This document shows, one piece after another, positions 19,342 to 28,451 of a DNA stretch of 64,000 nucleotides. The DNA lies in contig JAGXAN010000008.1 of NCBI GenBank assembly GCA_019075865.1, positions 62,001-126,000 of the forward strand, written 5' to 3'. Each line of letters opens with the position of its first letter. The first letter of the stretch is position 1. This stretch comes from Hyphomicrobiales bacterium. Lineage in GTDB: Bacteria; Pseudomonadota; Alphaproteobacteria; Rhizobiales; Beijerinckiaceae. A program made the translations under genes and the position numbers. The notes beneath the pieces were generated by a model. The model had not been told where the DNA came from. It did no database searches and saw only the letters and a list, made by a program, of their open reading frames with translations.

Positions 19342-20985
19342 ATGCTACGCCCAGATTATGCCAGCGCTTATGAGAGATTTGACCTTGCCGCCTTGCAGCG
19401 CCAGTTCGCGGGCTCGTTCGAAGAGGGCATCAATGCCTGCGTCGAATGTTGCGACCGTTATGCAGACACGGACCGGATTGCTTTGCGCTATGTCGGGCAG
19501 GATGGCACCAGCGCCAGCCTGACGTTCAAACAATTGACGCAGGCAGCGGCGCGCTTTGCCAATTTTCTGAAATCGCAATCGATTGGCAAAGGCGATGTGG
19601 TCGCGGGCATGTTGCCCAGAATCCCCGCCACCATCATTACCATCATGGGCACTTTGCGCGCCGGCGCGGTATATCAGCCGCTGTTTACGGCGTTTGGGCC
19701 AAGGGCTGTCGAGCAGCGGCTCAATACCAGCAAGGCCAAACTTGTGGTCACCGACCCGGGTAACCGCCCCAAACTGGAAGAAGTCAACAATGCCTCCACG
19801 ATCATGGTGGTGGGGGGCGGTGCCAAACCCTTGCGACCATCCGACTTTGATTTTGATGCGGCACTGGCCGGGCAATCGCCGAGTTTTGCCCCCGTTCTGC
19901 TGCGCGGCGACGATGCAATGCTGCTGATGTCAACCTCAGGCACCACGGGCCTGCCAAAGGGCGTACCGGTGCCGCTCAACGCCTTGCCAAGCTTTCGGGC
20001 CTATATGGTCGATGCAGTGGATCTGCGCCCCGATGACCGATTTTGGAACATTGCCGACCCGGGTTGGGCCTATGGCCTGTATTACGCGGTCATCGGCCCT
20101 TTGCTGCTGGGCGCGGCAACCACCTTTTATGACGGGCCCTTCACCGCCGACAGCACGGTTCAGGTGATCCGGCAACTCGATATCAATAATCTGGCTGGTT
20201 CGCCGACCGCCTTTCGGTTGTTGATTGCGGCCAACCCGGCGACCATGGCGCAGATCAAGGGCCGTTTGCGTGTGGTCAGCAGTGCTGGCGAACCCCTGAA
20301 TCCGGAAGTCATCCGCTGGTTTGCCAGCACATTGGATGCGCCCATCCGCGATCATTATGGCCAGACTGAAACCGGCATGGTGGTTTGCAACCATCACGCG
20401 CTCGCCCATATCGAGCATGTTGGTTCGGCGGGCCTGCCCATGCCGGGCTACAAGGTTGCGGTGCTCGATGAAGCTGGCAACATATGCGCCGACAATCACC
20501 CCGGCGTTCTGGCCGTGGACATGGCCCACTCGCCGCTGCACTGGTTCAAGGGTTACCTCCAGCAGGAAACCCCAAGCATTGGCGGCGGCTATTACCGCAC
20601 CGGTGACAGCGTGGAGCGCGAACCCGATGGCACCATCAGCTTCGTTGGCCGGGCCGACGACATTATCACTTCCTCCGGCTACCGGATCGGGCCGTTTGAG
20701 GTGGAAAGCGCCTTGATCGAGCATCCAAGCGTCGTGGAATCGGCGGTTGTCGCCAAGCCCGATCCTGACCGCCTCGAAGCGGTGAAGGCTTTTGTCGTTC
20801 TGGCCGCCGGCGTTCAGCCAACGGCCGCCTTGGCAGAGGAATTGCAAATTTTTGTAAAGCGCTCGCTCTCCGCCCACGCTTTTCCGCGTGAGATTGAGTT
20901 TGTCACCCAACTGCCAAAAACGCCGAGCGGCAAATTGCAGCGCTTTATTCTGCGCAATCAGGAATATGCCAAGGCCGGCAAATGA
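19342..20985 (+). CDS. AMP-dependent acyl-CoA synthetase
   Basis: 547 residues of the ANL (acyl/aryl-CoA synthetase, NRPS adenylation, luciferase) superfamily. The phosphate loop is STSGTTGLPKG (about residue 197), the aromatic/adenine motif is DHYGQTETGMV, then YRTGDSVEREPDGTISFVGRADDIITSSGYRIGP with the hinge, and PKTPSGKLQRFILR with the catalytic Lys at the C-terminus. It activates an acetate- to medium-chain-length acid to acyl-AMP and then acyl-CoA. The motif spacing resembles acetyl-CoA/medium-chain ligases. Two acyl-CoA dehydrogenases lie at the window start, but they are far away and no operon link is shown. Confidence 0.92.
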   Translation: MLRPDYASAYERFDLAALQRQFAGSFEEGINACVECCDRYADTDRIALRYVGQDGTSASLTFKQLTQAAARFANFLKSQSIGKGDVVAGMLPRIPATIITIMGTLRAGAVYQPLFTAFGPRAVEQRLNTSKAKLVVTDPGNRPKLEEVNNASTIMVVGGGAKPLRPSDFDFDAALAGQSPSFAPVLLRGDDAMLLMSTSGTTGLPKGVPVPLNALPSFRAYMVDAVDLRPDDRFWNIADPGWAYGLYYAVIGPLLLGAATTFYDGPFTADSTVQVIRQLDINNLAGSPTAFRLLIAANPATMAQIKGRLRVVSSAGEPLNPEVIRWFASTLDAPIRDHYGQTETGMVVCNHHALAHIEHVGSAGLPMPGYKVAVLDEAGNICADNHPGVLAVDMAHSPLHWFKGYLQQETPSIGGGYYRTGDSVEREPDGTISFVGRADDIITSSGYRIGPFEVESALIEHPSVVESAVVAKPDPDRLEAVKAFVVLAAGVQPTAALAEELQIFVKRSLSAHAFPREIEFVTQLPKTPSGKLQRFILRNQEYAKAGK

Positions 20986-20987
20986 TA

Positions 20988-22121
20988 TTAGGCCCGAAGT
21001 TTGCCAGGCAGCACCGCAATTTTCTGATGCTGGGCGAAACGGGCGATTTTGGAGTGAATGGAAGCATCCAGCGCGCCATTCGCCCCGGCGGGCATTGAAG
21101 GTACCTCGCGCCGCACACCCAGTCCGAGCATGCCCTTGATCAGTTTTTGCGCGGCTGCCTGCGGCACCTGGCTGACAATGTTGGAAAGCTGGACGATGCG
21201 CCGGTACTCGTGGCTGATATTGCCATGCAGCGAAAGGAACATCCGCACAGCTGCATCGCGTTGCAGACCGGACGCAACCAGAGCAAGCGCGAAGGCTTCG
21301 CCCGTGGCATCCGAAATCAGCCGCGCCGCGTCAAACACTTCGCATTCCAGCACCAGCGCCAGTTGCTGCGTCAGGCCGCTTCGGTCGCCGGCAATGGCGA
21401 GGCGCTCCAGTCGCAACAGGCTGGCTTCCTTTGCATGTGTCAACTCGACGGGCTGGATTGGCTTGCCAAGCTCCTGACGCTGGGCATTGACGATGATGGC
21501 GTTGCGCTGGTCGCTGGAGGCGGCAAAGAACAGGGCAGGGTGCTCGCGGTTGATGTCTTGCCGCTGCAGAAGGCATTGCGCAAGCGGCACCAGTTTGATC
21601 GCCCGTGCCAGCATGAGTTCCTTGGCAGCAGCGTCCAGCGGTGCCGAAAGGTTGCCGGCAATCAGCACCAGCATGGCATCATCGCTCGCCTCGATCAGGC
21701 GGCTCACATGGGCTTGCGTCAAATCCGGGCGCGCGGCAAGCACGCGGCAAATTTCAGCATTGTGCCAAATATCAAGGCTCGTTAGGTCAAATTCACGCAG
21801 GCTTCTGGCATTTTGCAAAACGATTTTGACGATTTCGTTTCCCCGGTGCAGCAGCGGGAGTTGAATGGATTGCGGAAATTGCGGATGCCCGGCAAGCTTC
21901 TTTACCAGAGGCAGCAATATATCATCGCTTACACTGGCCAGCATTCCATTGAACAATTCAGAAAATTGCTGAACCTCTTCAATCGGATGATGCTGTTTTG
22001 TAACGAATAGATCACAAGCGACACGGAAGATGACCGGTCGCATGTCCAGTGTTTTGTCATTTCCAAGGTCGGCAATGTTTTGCAATTGGCTGGGCAGGAG
22101 CAATGGCTTCGAATTGATCAT
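20988..22121 (-). CDS. DUF2336 domain-containing protein
   Basis: About 377 residues, mostly alpha-helical and Leu/Ala rich, with repeated HEAT-like units. It resembles alphaproteobacterial DUF2336 proteins, which are of unknown function and often encoded near regulatory or motility genes. Segments such as VSDDILLPLVKKLAGHPQFP and RLIEASDDAMLVLIAGNL show the repeat pattern. The start at MINSKPLLLPSQLQ (22121) is preferred; an upstream ATG adds three residues. No membrane segment or signal peptide is visible. It is convergent with the acyl-CoA synthetase gene, with 2 bp between their stops. Confidence 0.6.
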   Translation of the reverse strand: MINSKPLLLPSQLQNIADLGNDKTLDMRPVIFRVACDLFVTKQHHPIEEVQQFSELFNGMLASVSDDILLPLVKKLAGHPQFPQSIQLPLLHRGNEIVKIVLQNARSLREFDLTSLDIWHNAEICRVLAARPDLTQAHVSRLIEASDDAMLVLIAGNLSAPLDAAAKELMLARAIKLVPLAQCLLQRQDINREHPALFFAASSDQRNAIIVNAQRQELGKPIQPVELTHAKEASLLRLERLAIAGDRSGLTQQLALVLECEVFDAARLISDATGEAFALALVASGLQRDAAVRMFLSLHGNISHEYRRIVQLSNIVSQVPQAAAQKLIKGMLGLGVRREVPSMPAGANGALDASIHSKIARFAQHQKIAVLPGKLRA

Positions 22122-22246
22122 AAAACACACCCTAAACTACGCACTCCCCGTCAAATTAGAAGCAACCTGTTGAAACTTCATTAACCTTCACCATGCCAAA
22201 TGTTGTTCAGATTTGTGATGGGTCGGTTCTGTGGAAAGGAAGCGTT

Positions 22247-22462
22247 ATGAACATAGTCATGTTTCAAAAATACGCTGCCAGGCAGCGGTCGGCGCGATCG
22301 CAGGAGCGTCAAGGCGAAGGTGCGGAGATTTTGTTCTTCACCGGCGTGCGCTACATGCGTCAGGGCGAAATGCCGCTTGGTTCCGATCGTGATCAGCCGG
22401 CCCCCAAGCGCAAACTGGTTAAATTCAGCGGGCATCGGCCGGGCAAGCGCCGCGCCGTCTAA
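22247..22462 (+). CDS. Small basic protein of unknown function
   Basis: 71 residues, rich in Arg, Lys and Gln (MNIVMFQKYAARQRSARSQE to SGHRPGKRRAV). A good ribosome-binding site (AAAGGAAGCG) stands 3-10 bases before the ATG. The composition and central FFTGVRYMRQGE segment suggest a conserved small alphaproteobacterial protein, perhaps nucleic-acid binding, but I do not recognise a named family. It is convergent with the DUF1254-type gene and overlaps its stop by 4 bp. Confidence 0.6.
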   Translation: MNIVMFQKYAARQRSARSQERQGEGAEILFFTGVRYMRQGEMPLGSDRDQPAPKRKLVKFSGHRPGKRRAV

Positions 22463-23037
22463 TTTTCCGAGTGCATAGTCGAGCAGGAAACCGCCTTCAG
22501 GGCGTTTTGTGCATTGGCAATATCATGGGCCTGCGGCGCCAGAGCGCGAAATATGACAAAGCCTTGCGGTGAAGGGGCCGTGATGCGCAGGTCCGGCAAA
22601 GGGCCATCGGGGTCATCTTGCGACTGCAGGTCATCGATCTCGTCAGCCGTCGCCAGCGTCAGTTTTATGTCGCCTTTCACGGCGGCTTGATCAGTCATGG
22701 AATAAAATATCGTGCCGCGCCTTTGGTGAAAGGAAAGCGACAGGAAATTGTCGCCGGGCACAGCAACCTTGATATTCAGCGGCCCATTATTGAGGTCATA
22801 CCAGCAAATGCCGAGTGTCATATTGGGGTCGGTGGCGGGAAAAGGCTCCAGCCCGGGGCGGGAGACGGGCAGGATTTTCAGGTTGTTGGAATCTGTAATC
22901 GACGAAACCCGATTATAGGCGTCGCGCTCGGCCAGATGCGGCAGCAGCAGAATGGACGAAAAATGCACGATGACCGCGAGGCAAAGTGTGCCAAACAGCC
23001 AGGGAAGAACTCCTGTGCGAATCCGAAGCGGCGTCAT
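22459..23037 (-). CDS. DUF1254-type membrane-anchored protein
   Basis: 192 residues with one N-terminal membrane segment (PWLFGTLCLAVIVHFSSILLL) and a periplasmic domain. It resembles the short DUF1254 proteins that in Rhizobiales are encoded beside a DUF1214 partner. The start MTPLRIRTGV overlaps the stop of the upstream DUF1214-type gene by 4 bp, so the two are translationally coupled. Function unknown; the pair is probably an envelope complex. Confidence 0.65.
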   Translation of the reverse strand: MTPLRIRTGVLPWLFGTLCLAVIVHFSSILLLPHLAERDAYNRVSSITDSNNLKILPVSRPGLEPFPATDPNMTLGICWYDLNNGPLNIKVAVPGDNFLSLSFHQRRGTIFYSMTDQAAVKGDIKLTLATADEIDDLQSQDDPDGPLPDLRITAPSPQGFVIFRALAPQAHDIANAQNALKAVSCSTMHSEN

Positions 23038-23615
23038 GGGCAACTCAATCTTGCCAGGCTTGGCAATTGGGTGTCGTCAATGAGATTTCCAGCCAATGGG
23101 CTAAAGCTGCTGTCATAGAGACGAAGCGTCAACATGAAGGAGCCGGAATCGGGCAGTTGCAGCCAATTTCCCGGCTGCACATCATGCGACAGCAAAATCG
23201 GGGCGGCACCATCCTCACCATAGACCACTTCGCCGGAAGTAAGGCTGGGGCGGTGGGTCTGGTTGTCGATCAAATCGCCGTTGGATTTTGAAACGGTAAT
23301 GGTCCAGAACCGCGACACCGGCATGGTACCGGAGAGCCAATAAGTGCAATTGGCTTTCAGAGGCCGGTTTTGATTGTCATGCCGCGCCGTTAGCGTCCAG
23401 CCTTCGCCCTGACCCAGGGGCACCTCACCCGACCACGCAATGCGGGCCCGTGCATAGGGGTCAATTTCATTGGTGCCGATTTGCGGAATGGTGGTCCATA
23501 TTCCAAGCTTGACCCGCTCAGGACTGAACTGTCGGCGCAAAGCCAGATAAGTCGCCGCCAGGCCGAGACCCAGTCCTATAAATCCGGCGATCAACAGTTT
23601 TAACAGTGTTAACAA
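23034..23615 (-). CDS. DUF1214-type membrane-anchored protein
   Basis: 193 residues: an N-terminal membrane anchor (LLKLLIAGFIGLGLGLAATYLAL) followed by a beta-rich domain with YWLSGTMPVSRFWTITV and NWLQLPDSGSFMLTLRLYD, the pattern seen in DUF1214 proteins. It is the first gene of a two-gene leftward operon with the DUF1254-type protein. No enzyme motif is visible. A role in the periplasm is inferred from the anchor. Confidence 0.7.
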   Translation of the reverse strand: MLTLLKLLIAGFIGLGLGLAATYLALRRQFSPERVKLGIWTTIPQIGTNEIDPYARARIAWSGEVPLGQGEGWTLTARHDNQNRPLKANCTYWLSGTMPVSRFWTITVSKSNGDLIDNQTHRPSLTSGEVVYGEDGAAPILLSHDVQPGNWLQLPDSGSFMLTLRLYDSSFSPLAGNLIDDTQLPSLARLSCP

Positions 23616-23732
23616 ACCAGCATTCCCGCAATATCGCCGATTGTATCAAATGCGCGCCGAGGGGCCGGGGATGTTTAACAGTATTTGCGATGAATGTGAA
23701 AGCAGCTTGGGAACCTGCCCCCACAATTTCAT

Positions 23733-26009
23733 TCAACGCACGAACAAACTCGGTGCGACCGTGCCTCTGCTGCTCGTTTGCAGATATTGCTGGACGTTGC
23801 GTTCGGCGTGGTGCGAATGCGACAGCAGGCTGTCTTGATGTGGGCCGGCCTTTTTGAGCAGCAATTCAAGCCCGCCCAGCGCCTTCGATGTGCTCAGGGA
23901 CAGGGTGGCGGGGCGCGACGTCGTGTCCAGCGTATCGAGATTGCTATTGCCGGCGGAGGCGGTCGCGCTCGCAGTCACGCTCGCCGGATCTACCGGTTGC
24001 GCGCCAGGCAGCGGCACCAGTTTGATGCCGTGATGCGCGTAAGCCATGATGTCATGCCAGGTCGAGGCCGAAATCGAGCCGCCGACAACCTTGTTCATCG
24101 GTGAATCATCATCGTTTCCATACCAGACGATGCCAACATAATTGCCCGTGAAGCCATTGAACCAGGCATCGCGGTAATTGTTGGTGGTGCCGGTTTTGCC
24201 GGCCACTTTGGTGAAGCCCAGTTGCGCGCGGCGACCCGTGCCGGTTTCCACCACTTTCATCATCATGTAGTCGAGGTCGACGATATTATTGGGATTGACG
24301 ATCCGCACCGGTTTGGGGCCGTCGCGCTCGTGATCGTAAATCACATCGCCGCGACTGTTCATGACGCTGACAACCGCATAGGTCGGGGCCTTGAAGCCGC
24401 CATTGGCAAACACGTCATAGGCCGAGGCGACATCGATCACCTTTACCGCGTCCGATCCGATCGGCAGGGAAGGCGTATCCTCCAGCGGCGTGGTGATGCC
24501 CAGCATATGCGTTGTCGCGATTATGCGCTTGCGGCCGAGTTTTGCGTCTTTCCAGCTGTTGGAACGCAAGTCTTCGCCAATCAGGATCGACAGCTTGACG
24601 GCGACCGTATTGATCGATTCAGCCAAAGCCTTCCACAAGGGCACCGGGCCCATATAATTGCGCTCAAAGTTCTTCGGGCACCAATCGCCAAGGCACACGG
24701 GACCATCAACGACAATCGAATTGGGCCGATAGCGCCCGGTCAGCAGCGCCGTGAGATATACATAGGGCTTGAATGAGGATCCGGGCTGGCGCAGTGCATC
24801 GGTGGCGCGGTTGAACTGACTGACCCCATAATCGCGGCCGCCAATCATGGCGCGAACTGCGCCATCGGGCCGCGCAAACACGGCTGCGCTCTGGTTGATG
24901 TGCAAGGGATGGCCAAATTCGCGCAGGTGATCCTGAATGGAGGCCTCGGCAAATTTCTGCAATCCGGTATCCAGGGCCGTGCGCACGGTCAGCACGCGGG
25001 AATTGCCAAATTTTCCGGCATCGGCGAGCTTTTTGACCTCGTCGAATGCCCAGTCCAGATACCAATCGGGCGGGGTTACGGCAGCATGGGCGACCGGGGT
25101 CGCCGGGTTGCGCCGCGCCGCATACATCTGGCCTTCAGAAATATAGCCCGACTTGACCATATTGGCGAGCACCACATCCGCCCGCGCCCGCGCCGCCGGG
25201 AGGTTGACATCGGGGGAGAATTTGGTGGGTGCCTTGAACAGCCCGGCAAGCATGGCGCATTCGCTTAAATTCAGGTCGCGAATGGATTTGCCAAAATAAT
25301 ATTGGGCCGCCGCCTGCGCACCAAAGGTGCCGCCGCCCATATAATTGCGATCCAAATACATTTTTATGATCTGGCGCTTGCTGAGGTGGTTCTCCAGCCA
25401 TACGGCGAGAAACGCCTCGTTGATTTTGCGCTCAATGGTGCGCTGGTTGGTCAGAAACAGGTTTTTGGCGAGTTGCTGGGTGAGGGTGGAGCCACCCTGT
25501 ACGTGCTTCTTGCCAGAAAAATCCACCGCCAGCGCGCGCAGCGTGCCGATCATATCGACGCCAAAATGATCATAGAAGCGCCGATCCTCGGTGGACACGA
25601 CCGCGTGGATCAGATTGGGCGGATATTCGCTTAGCGGGACGCTGTCATCGTGGCGAATGCCGCGACGCCCGACTTCGTGACCGTAGCGATCGAGGAAAGT
25701 AACCGCCAGATCCTGCTTCTTTTGCCAGTTTCCCTGCGTGAGTTGAAACGCGGGATTGGCGAGGATCAAAAGCAATACCGAGCCGACCGCCGCCATCGTC
25801 GCCAATTCGCAGGCACCCTCCAGCAGCAGTTTCCTGAAGCCGCCAACGTGAAACCTGTCCATGAAAGTGGCAAAGCGTGTGTAAAATTCGCGGGATTCAC
25901 GGCCACTCTCATAGAGGCCAGCGGTGATGATGGCGTCAAGATCCAGCATCCGACGAGCCAAGCGCCGCCAAAGGTTCAAACCGGACAAACGCTCGAACAC
26001 GCCGCACAC
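23733..26009 (-). CDS. Class A penicillin-binding protein (PBP1A family)
   Basis: 758 residues, a bifunctional peptidoglycan synthase. After a cytoplasmic N-terminus and a membrane segment at about 66-90 comes the GT51 glycosyltransferase domain, with EDRRFYDHFGVD at about 141 (catalytic Glu) and QGGSTLTQQLAKN at about 171. The transpeptidase domain shows SSFK at about 411-414 (catalytic Ser), SIN, and KTGTTNNYRDAWF. The C-terminus is a low-complexity Ser/Thr/Ala tail. The N-terminal ~60 residues before the membrane span are longer than in many PBP1A proteins. It is divergent from the ycgN-like gene over a ~160-bp intergenic region. Confidence 0.93.
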   Translation of the reverse strand: MCGVFERLSGLNLWRRLARRMLDLDAIITAGLYESGRESREFYTRFATFMDRFHVGGFRKLLLEGACELATMAAVGSVLLLILANPAFQLTQGNWQKKQDLAVTFLDRYGHEVGRRGIRHDDSVPLSEYPPNLIHAVVSTEDRRFYDHFGVDMIGTLRALAVDFSGKKHVQGGSTLTQQLAKNLFLTNQRTIERKINEAFLAVWLENHLSKRQIIKMYLDRNYMGGGTFGAQAAAQYYFGKSIRDLNLSECAMLAGLFKAPTKFSPDVNLPAARARADVVLANMVKSGYISEGQMYAARRNPATPVAHAAVTPPDWYLDWAFDEVKKLADAGKFGNSRVLTVRTALDTGLQKFAEASIQDHLREFGHPLHINQSAAVFARPDGAVRAMIGGRDYGVSQFNRATDALRQPGSSFKPYVYLTALLTGRYRPNSIVVDGPVCLGDWCPKNFERNYMGPVPLWKALAESINTVAVKLSILIGEDLRSNSWKDAKLGRKRIIATTHMLGITTPLEDTPSLPIGSDAVKVIDVASAYDVFANGGFKAPTYAVVSVMNSRGDVIYDHERDGPKPVRIVNPNNIVDLDYMMMKVVETGTGRRAQLGFTKVAGKTGTTNNYRDAWFNGFTGNYVGIVWYGNDDDSPMNKVVGGSISASTWHDIMAYAHHGIKLVPLPGAQPVDPASVTASATASAGNSNLDTLDTTSRPATLSLSTSKALGGLELLLKKAGPHQDSLLSHSHHAERNVQQYLQTSSRGTVAPSLFVR

Positions 26010-26172
26010 TCCCGTAATTCAAACAGCATTTATAGCCTTGTTAATCTCTTATCAACCCATTTTCACGTGAGGCGAAATTGATGCTTCAGGTGGAACTTGG
26101 CAATTCTCATGCCGCCGGATCTGTGCCAAAATGAGCCTATTGCCAGAAAAGAGATATTTCGCGAGATTTTCC

Positions 26173-26664
26173 ATGTCACAAAACGACAAGCCCGCCGTTG
26201 CGCCTTTTTGGAAAAAAGGGCTGGCCGCGCTGACAACCGCAGAATGGGAACAGCTATGTGATGGCTGCGGCCGCTGCTGCCTCGTGAAACTGGAGGACGA
26301 AGACACCGAGCGCATCTATTTCACCAGCGTTGGCTGCAAGTTGTTGGACATGCAAAGCTGTCGCTGCACGCATTATGTCGGTCGCAAGCGTCAAGTACCC
26401 GAATGTATCAAGTTGACACCGCAAAAGGTGGACGAGATTTCCTGGTTGCCGCCCAGTTGCGCCTATCGGCTGGTGGCCGATGGCAAGGATCTGATGTGGT
26501 GGCACCCGCTGATTTCCGGCAGTTTCGAGACGGTGCATGAGGCCGGCATTTCGGTGCGCGGGCGCGTGGTGGCCCTTGAAAGCGACGTGGAGCCCGATGA
26601 TCTGCAGGATTATCTGGTCAGTTGGCCGATGCGCATCCCCAAACGGGCCAAGCAAAAGCTGTGA
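26173..26664 (+). CDS. YcgN/UPF0260 family cysteine-cluster protein
   Basis: 163 residues starting [20 protein letters not shown] (an upstream in-frame ATG at 26131 would add 14 residues). Eight cysteines fall in the YkgJ/UPF0260 arrangement: CDGCGRCC at about 33-40, then C-x-L-x-D-x-x-x-C-R-C, then PECIKL and PPSCAYR, suggesting zinc or Fe-S binding. The conserved ISVRGRVV and [11 protein letters not shown] ends match UPF0260 of proteobacteria. Cellular role unknown. It is the last host gene before the GTA-like cluster. Confidence 0.85.
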   Translation: MSQNDKPAVAPFWKKGLAALTTAEWEQLCDGCGRCCLVKLEDEDTERIYFTSVGCKLLDMQSCRCTHYVGRKRQVPECIKLTPQKVDEISWLPPSCAYRLVADGKDLMWWHPLISGSFETVHEAGISVRGRVVALESDVEPDDLQDYLVSWPMRIPKRAKQKL

Positions 26665-26697
26665 ATTAAGAAAAAATACCTAATAGGAATTTTATCC

Positions 26698-26726
26698 TTG
26701 ACATTTTGACGCTGCTCGGGTAGTGT
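26698..26726 (+). promoter_or_regulatory. Predicted promoter of the GTA-like cluster
   Basis: TTGACA (26698-26703) and TAGTGT (26721-26726) are separated by exactly 17 bp, a good housekeeping-sigma match. It lies about 55 bp before the first gene of the GTA-like cluster. No other promoter this good was noticed between ycgN and the terminase gene. Whether this drives the cluster in vivo is inference. Confidence 0.6.
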
Positions 26727-26780
26727 TTGGGCATAGTCGATGCGTGTGTCGATTGGGTTCGACCTTCAAGGAGGCGGCGC

Positions 26781-27011
26781 ATGTCCAAAACAACAGAAGC
26801 GATCCTGACGGTGCCGGTCGATGCAGCGGCCGATGTGACCGGCTTGGGGCATAACGCGGGGCAGCCAAGCACGCAGACATTGGCGCAGACCATCCTGCGC
26901 CAGATTGAGGCGGAGGAAATCGGTACGCCGACAGTTCCCCGCAAGCCTGAGCGTCCCAGGCGCCCGGTGGATGCGCATTATTGGCCCATTGAGCAAGATT
27001 TGGCGCTGTGA
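26781..27011 (+). CDS. Small protein preceding the GTA terminase (position of GTA g1)
   Basis: 76 residues beginning MSKTTEAILTVPVDAAADVTG, with ribosome-binding site AAGGAGG 8-14 bases before the ATG. It overlaps the start of the terminase gene by 4 bp. Its position corresponds to the small gene g1 (small terminase) that precedes g2 in Rhodobacter-type GTA clusters, but there is no strong motif to prove homology. The Pro/Arg-rich segment (PRKPERPRRPVDAHYWP) near the C-terminus suggests a short interaction peptide. Confidence 0.5.
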   Translation: MSKTTEAILTVPVDAAADVTGLGHNAGQPSTQTLAQTILRQIEAEEIGTPTVPRKPERPRRPVDAHYWPIEQDLAL

Positions 27012-28387
27012 CCGCGCCGGCAGTGCCGGGAGACTGGCCGCAAATGGATTTCACCATGCGCAACCAGTTGGTTCGCATGGCGCGGGAGGGCACGCTCGAT
27101 ACATTTTTGGACGAACTCAGCGATCCGGAAATCGCCTATCTGCTGGGTAGCTGGGAATTTGCAGCGCGGATTGACCAATTGCCACCGGCTTGCGGGCAGG
27201 GCGGAGGGCCGTGGTCAACCTGGGCTGTCATCGGCGGACGTGGGGCAGGCAAAACCCGCACGGGCGCGGAATGGGTGCGGGGGCTGGCGCTTGGGCTGCC
27301 GGGCTTTGCCATGGCACCCACCACCCGGATAGCACTGATTGGCGAAACCTTGAACGATGTGCGCGATGTGATGATCGAAGGTGTTTCGGGGCTTTTGTCG
27401 ATCCATGCCCCGGATGAAATGCCACGTTGGGAGCCTTCGCGCAAAAAGCTCACATGGCCAAACGGCGTGATTGCGCAGGCTTTTTCGGCCGAAGACCCCA
27501 ATTCGCTGCGTGGCCCGCAATTTGAGGCCGCCTGGTGCGATGAACTCGCCAAATGGCGCAAAGCGGAGGAAACCTGGGACATGCTCCAGTTTGGGCTGCG
27601 GCTGGGTAGCCACCCGCGCCAGATCATTACCACCACGCCCCGGCCCACACCTTTGCTGAAACGTCTGTTGCAGGACCCCTCGACATGCATTACCCGCGCC
27701 GCGACCACCGCCAATGCTGCCAATCTGTCCGATAAATTCATGCAAAAAGTGTTGACGGCCTATGGTGGCACCCGGCTTGGCCGCCAGGAACTGCAAGGCG
27801 AGATGATAGAGGACGTAGTTGGTGCGCTATGGACGCGCCAGATGCTTGAAGATGCGCGGGCGGCAAATCCCGCCAATCTGGTGAAAATTGTTGTGGCCGT
27901 GGACCCGCCCGCCTCCTCAGGCAAGCGGGCCGACGCCTGCGGCATTGTCGGCGCTGGCATTGACGCAGGCGGCACCATTCATGTTTTGGCCGACGCCAGC
28001 CTCGCGCAGGCCCGCCCGGCGCAATGGGCGCAGGCCGCCGCCGCGCTCTATCACAAGCTGGAGGCTGATTTGCTGGTCGCCGAGGTCAACCAGGGCGGCG
28101 AGATGGTCGAGCGGGTGCTGCGGGAGGTCGATGCCGGTCTGCCGGTCAAAATGGTGCGCGCCACCCGTGGAAAATATCTTCGCGCCGCACCTGTTGCCCA
28201 GCTTTACGAGCAGGGGCGGGTGCGCCATTGTGGCCCGTTTCCGGCGCTGGAAGATGAATTATGCAGCTTTTGCCCCGATGGCCTGCCCAATGGCAAAAGC
28301 CCCGACCGCATGGACGCCCTCGTCTGGGCGATAACCGCACTGGCGCTGGCAGGTAACGCGGCGGAGCCGAGGGTGCGGCAGGTTTGA
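27008..28387 (+). CDS. GTA-type large terminase (g2-like)
   Basis: 459 residues, starting at GTG in a 4-bp overlap with the preceding gene. The ATPase domain has Walker A GGRGAGKT at residues 76-83 (WAVIGGRGAGKTRTGAEWVRG), Walker B region WCDELAKW, and a coupling motif ITTTPRPTP. The C-terminal nuclease domain includes VVAVDPPASSGKRADACGIV and, near the end, DRMDALVWAITAL with acidic residues typical of terminase nucleases. This is the packaging motor of HK97-like phages and GTAs. The sequence pattern around LGGRGAGKTR and ALIGETLNDVRDVM is the same as in RcGTA-type terminases. Confidence 0.9.
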   Translation: MTAPAVPGDWPQMDFTMRNQLVRMAREGTLDTFLDELSDPEIAYLLGSWEFAARIDQLPPACGQGGGPWSTWAVIGGRGAGKTRTGAEWVRGLALGLPGFAMAPTTRIALIGETLNDVRDVMIEGVSGLLSIHAPDEMPRWEPSRKKLTWPNGVIAQAFSAEDPNSLRGPQFEAAWCDELAKWRKAEETWDMLQFGLRLGSHPRQIITTTPRPTPLLKRLLQDPSTCITRAATTANAANLSDKFMQKVLTAYGGTRLGRQELQGEMIEDVVGALWTRQMLEDARAANPANLVKIVVAVDPPASSGKRADACGIVGAGIDAGGTIHVLADASLAQARPAQWAQAAAALYHKLEADLLVAEVNQGGEMVERVLREVDAGLPVKMVRATRGKYLRAAPVAQLYEQGRVRHCGPFPALEDELCSFCPDGLPNGKSPDRMDALVWAITALALAGNAAEPRVRQV

Positions 28388-28451
28388 GCGGGGCTTGCGC
28401 AAAATAAGAAAGTGTTTACTTCTGTGTGTAGTTATGCTGGAAAGGTGCCAA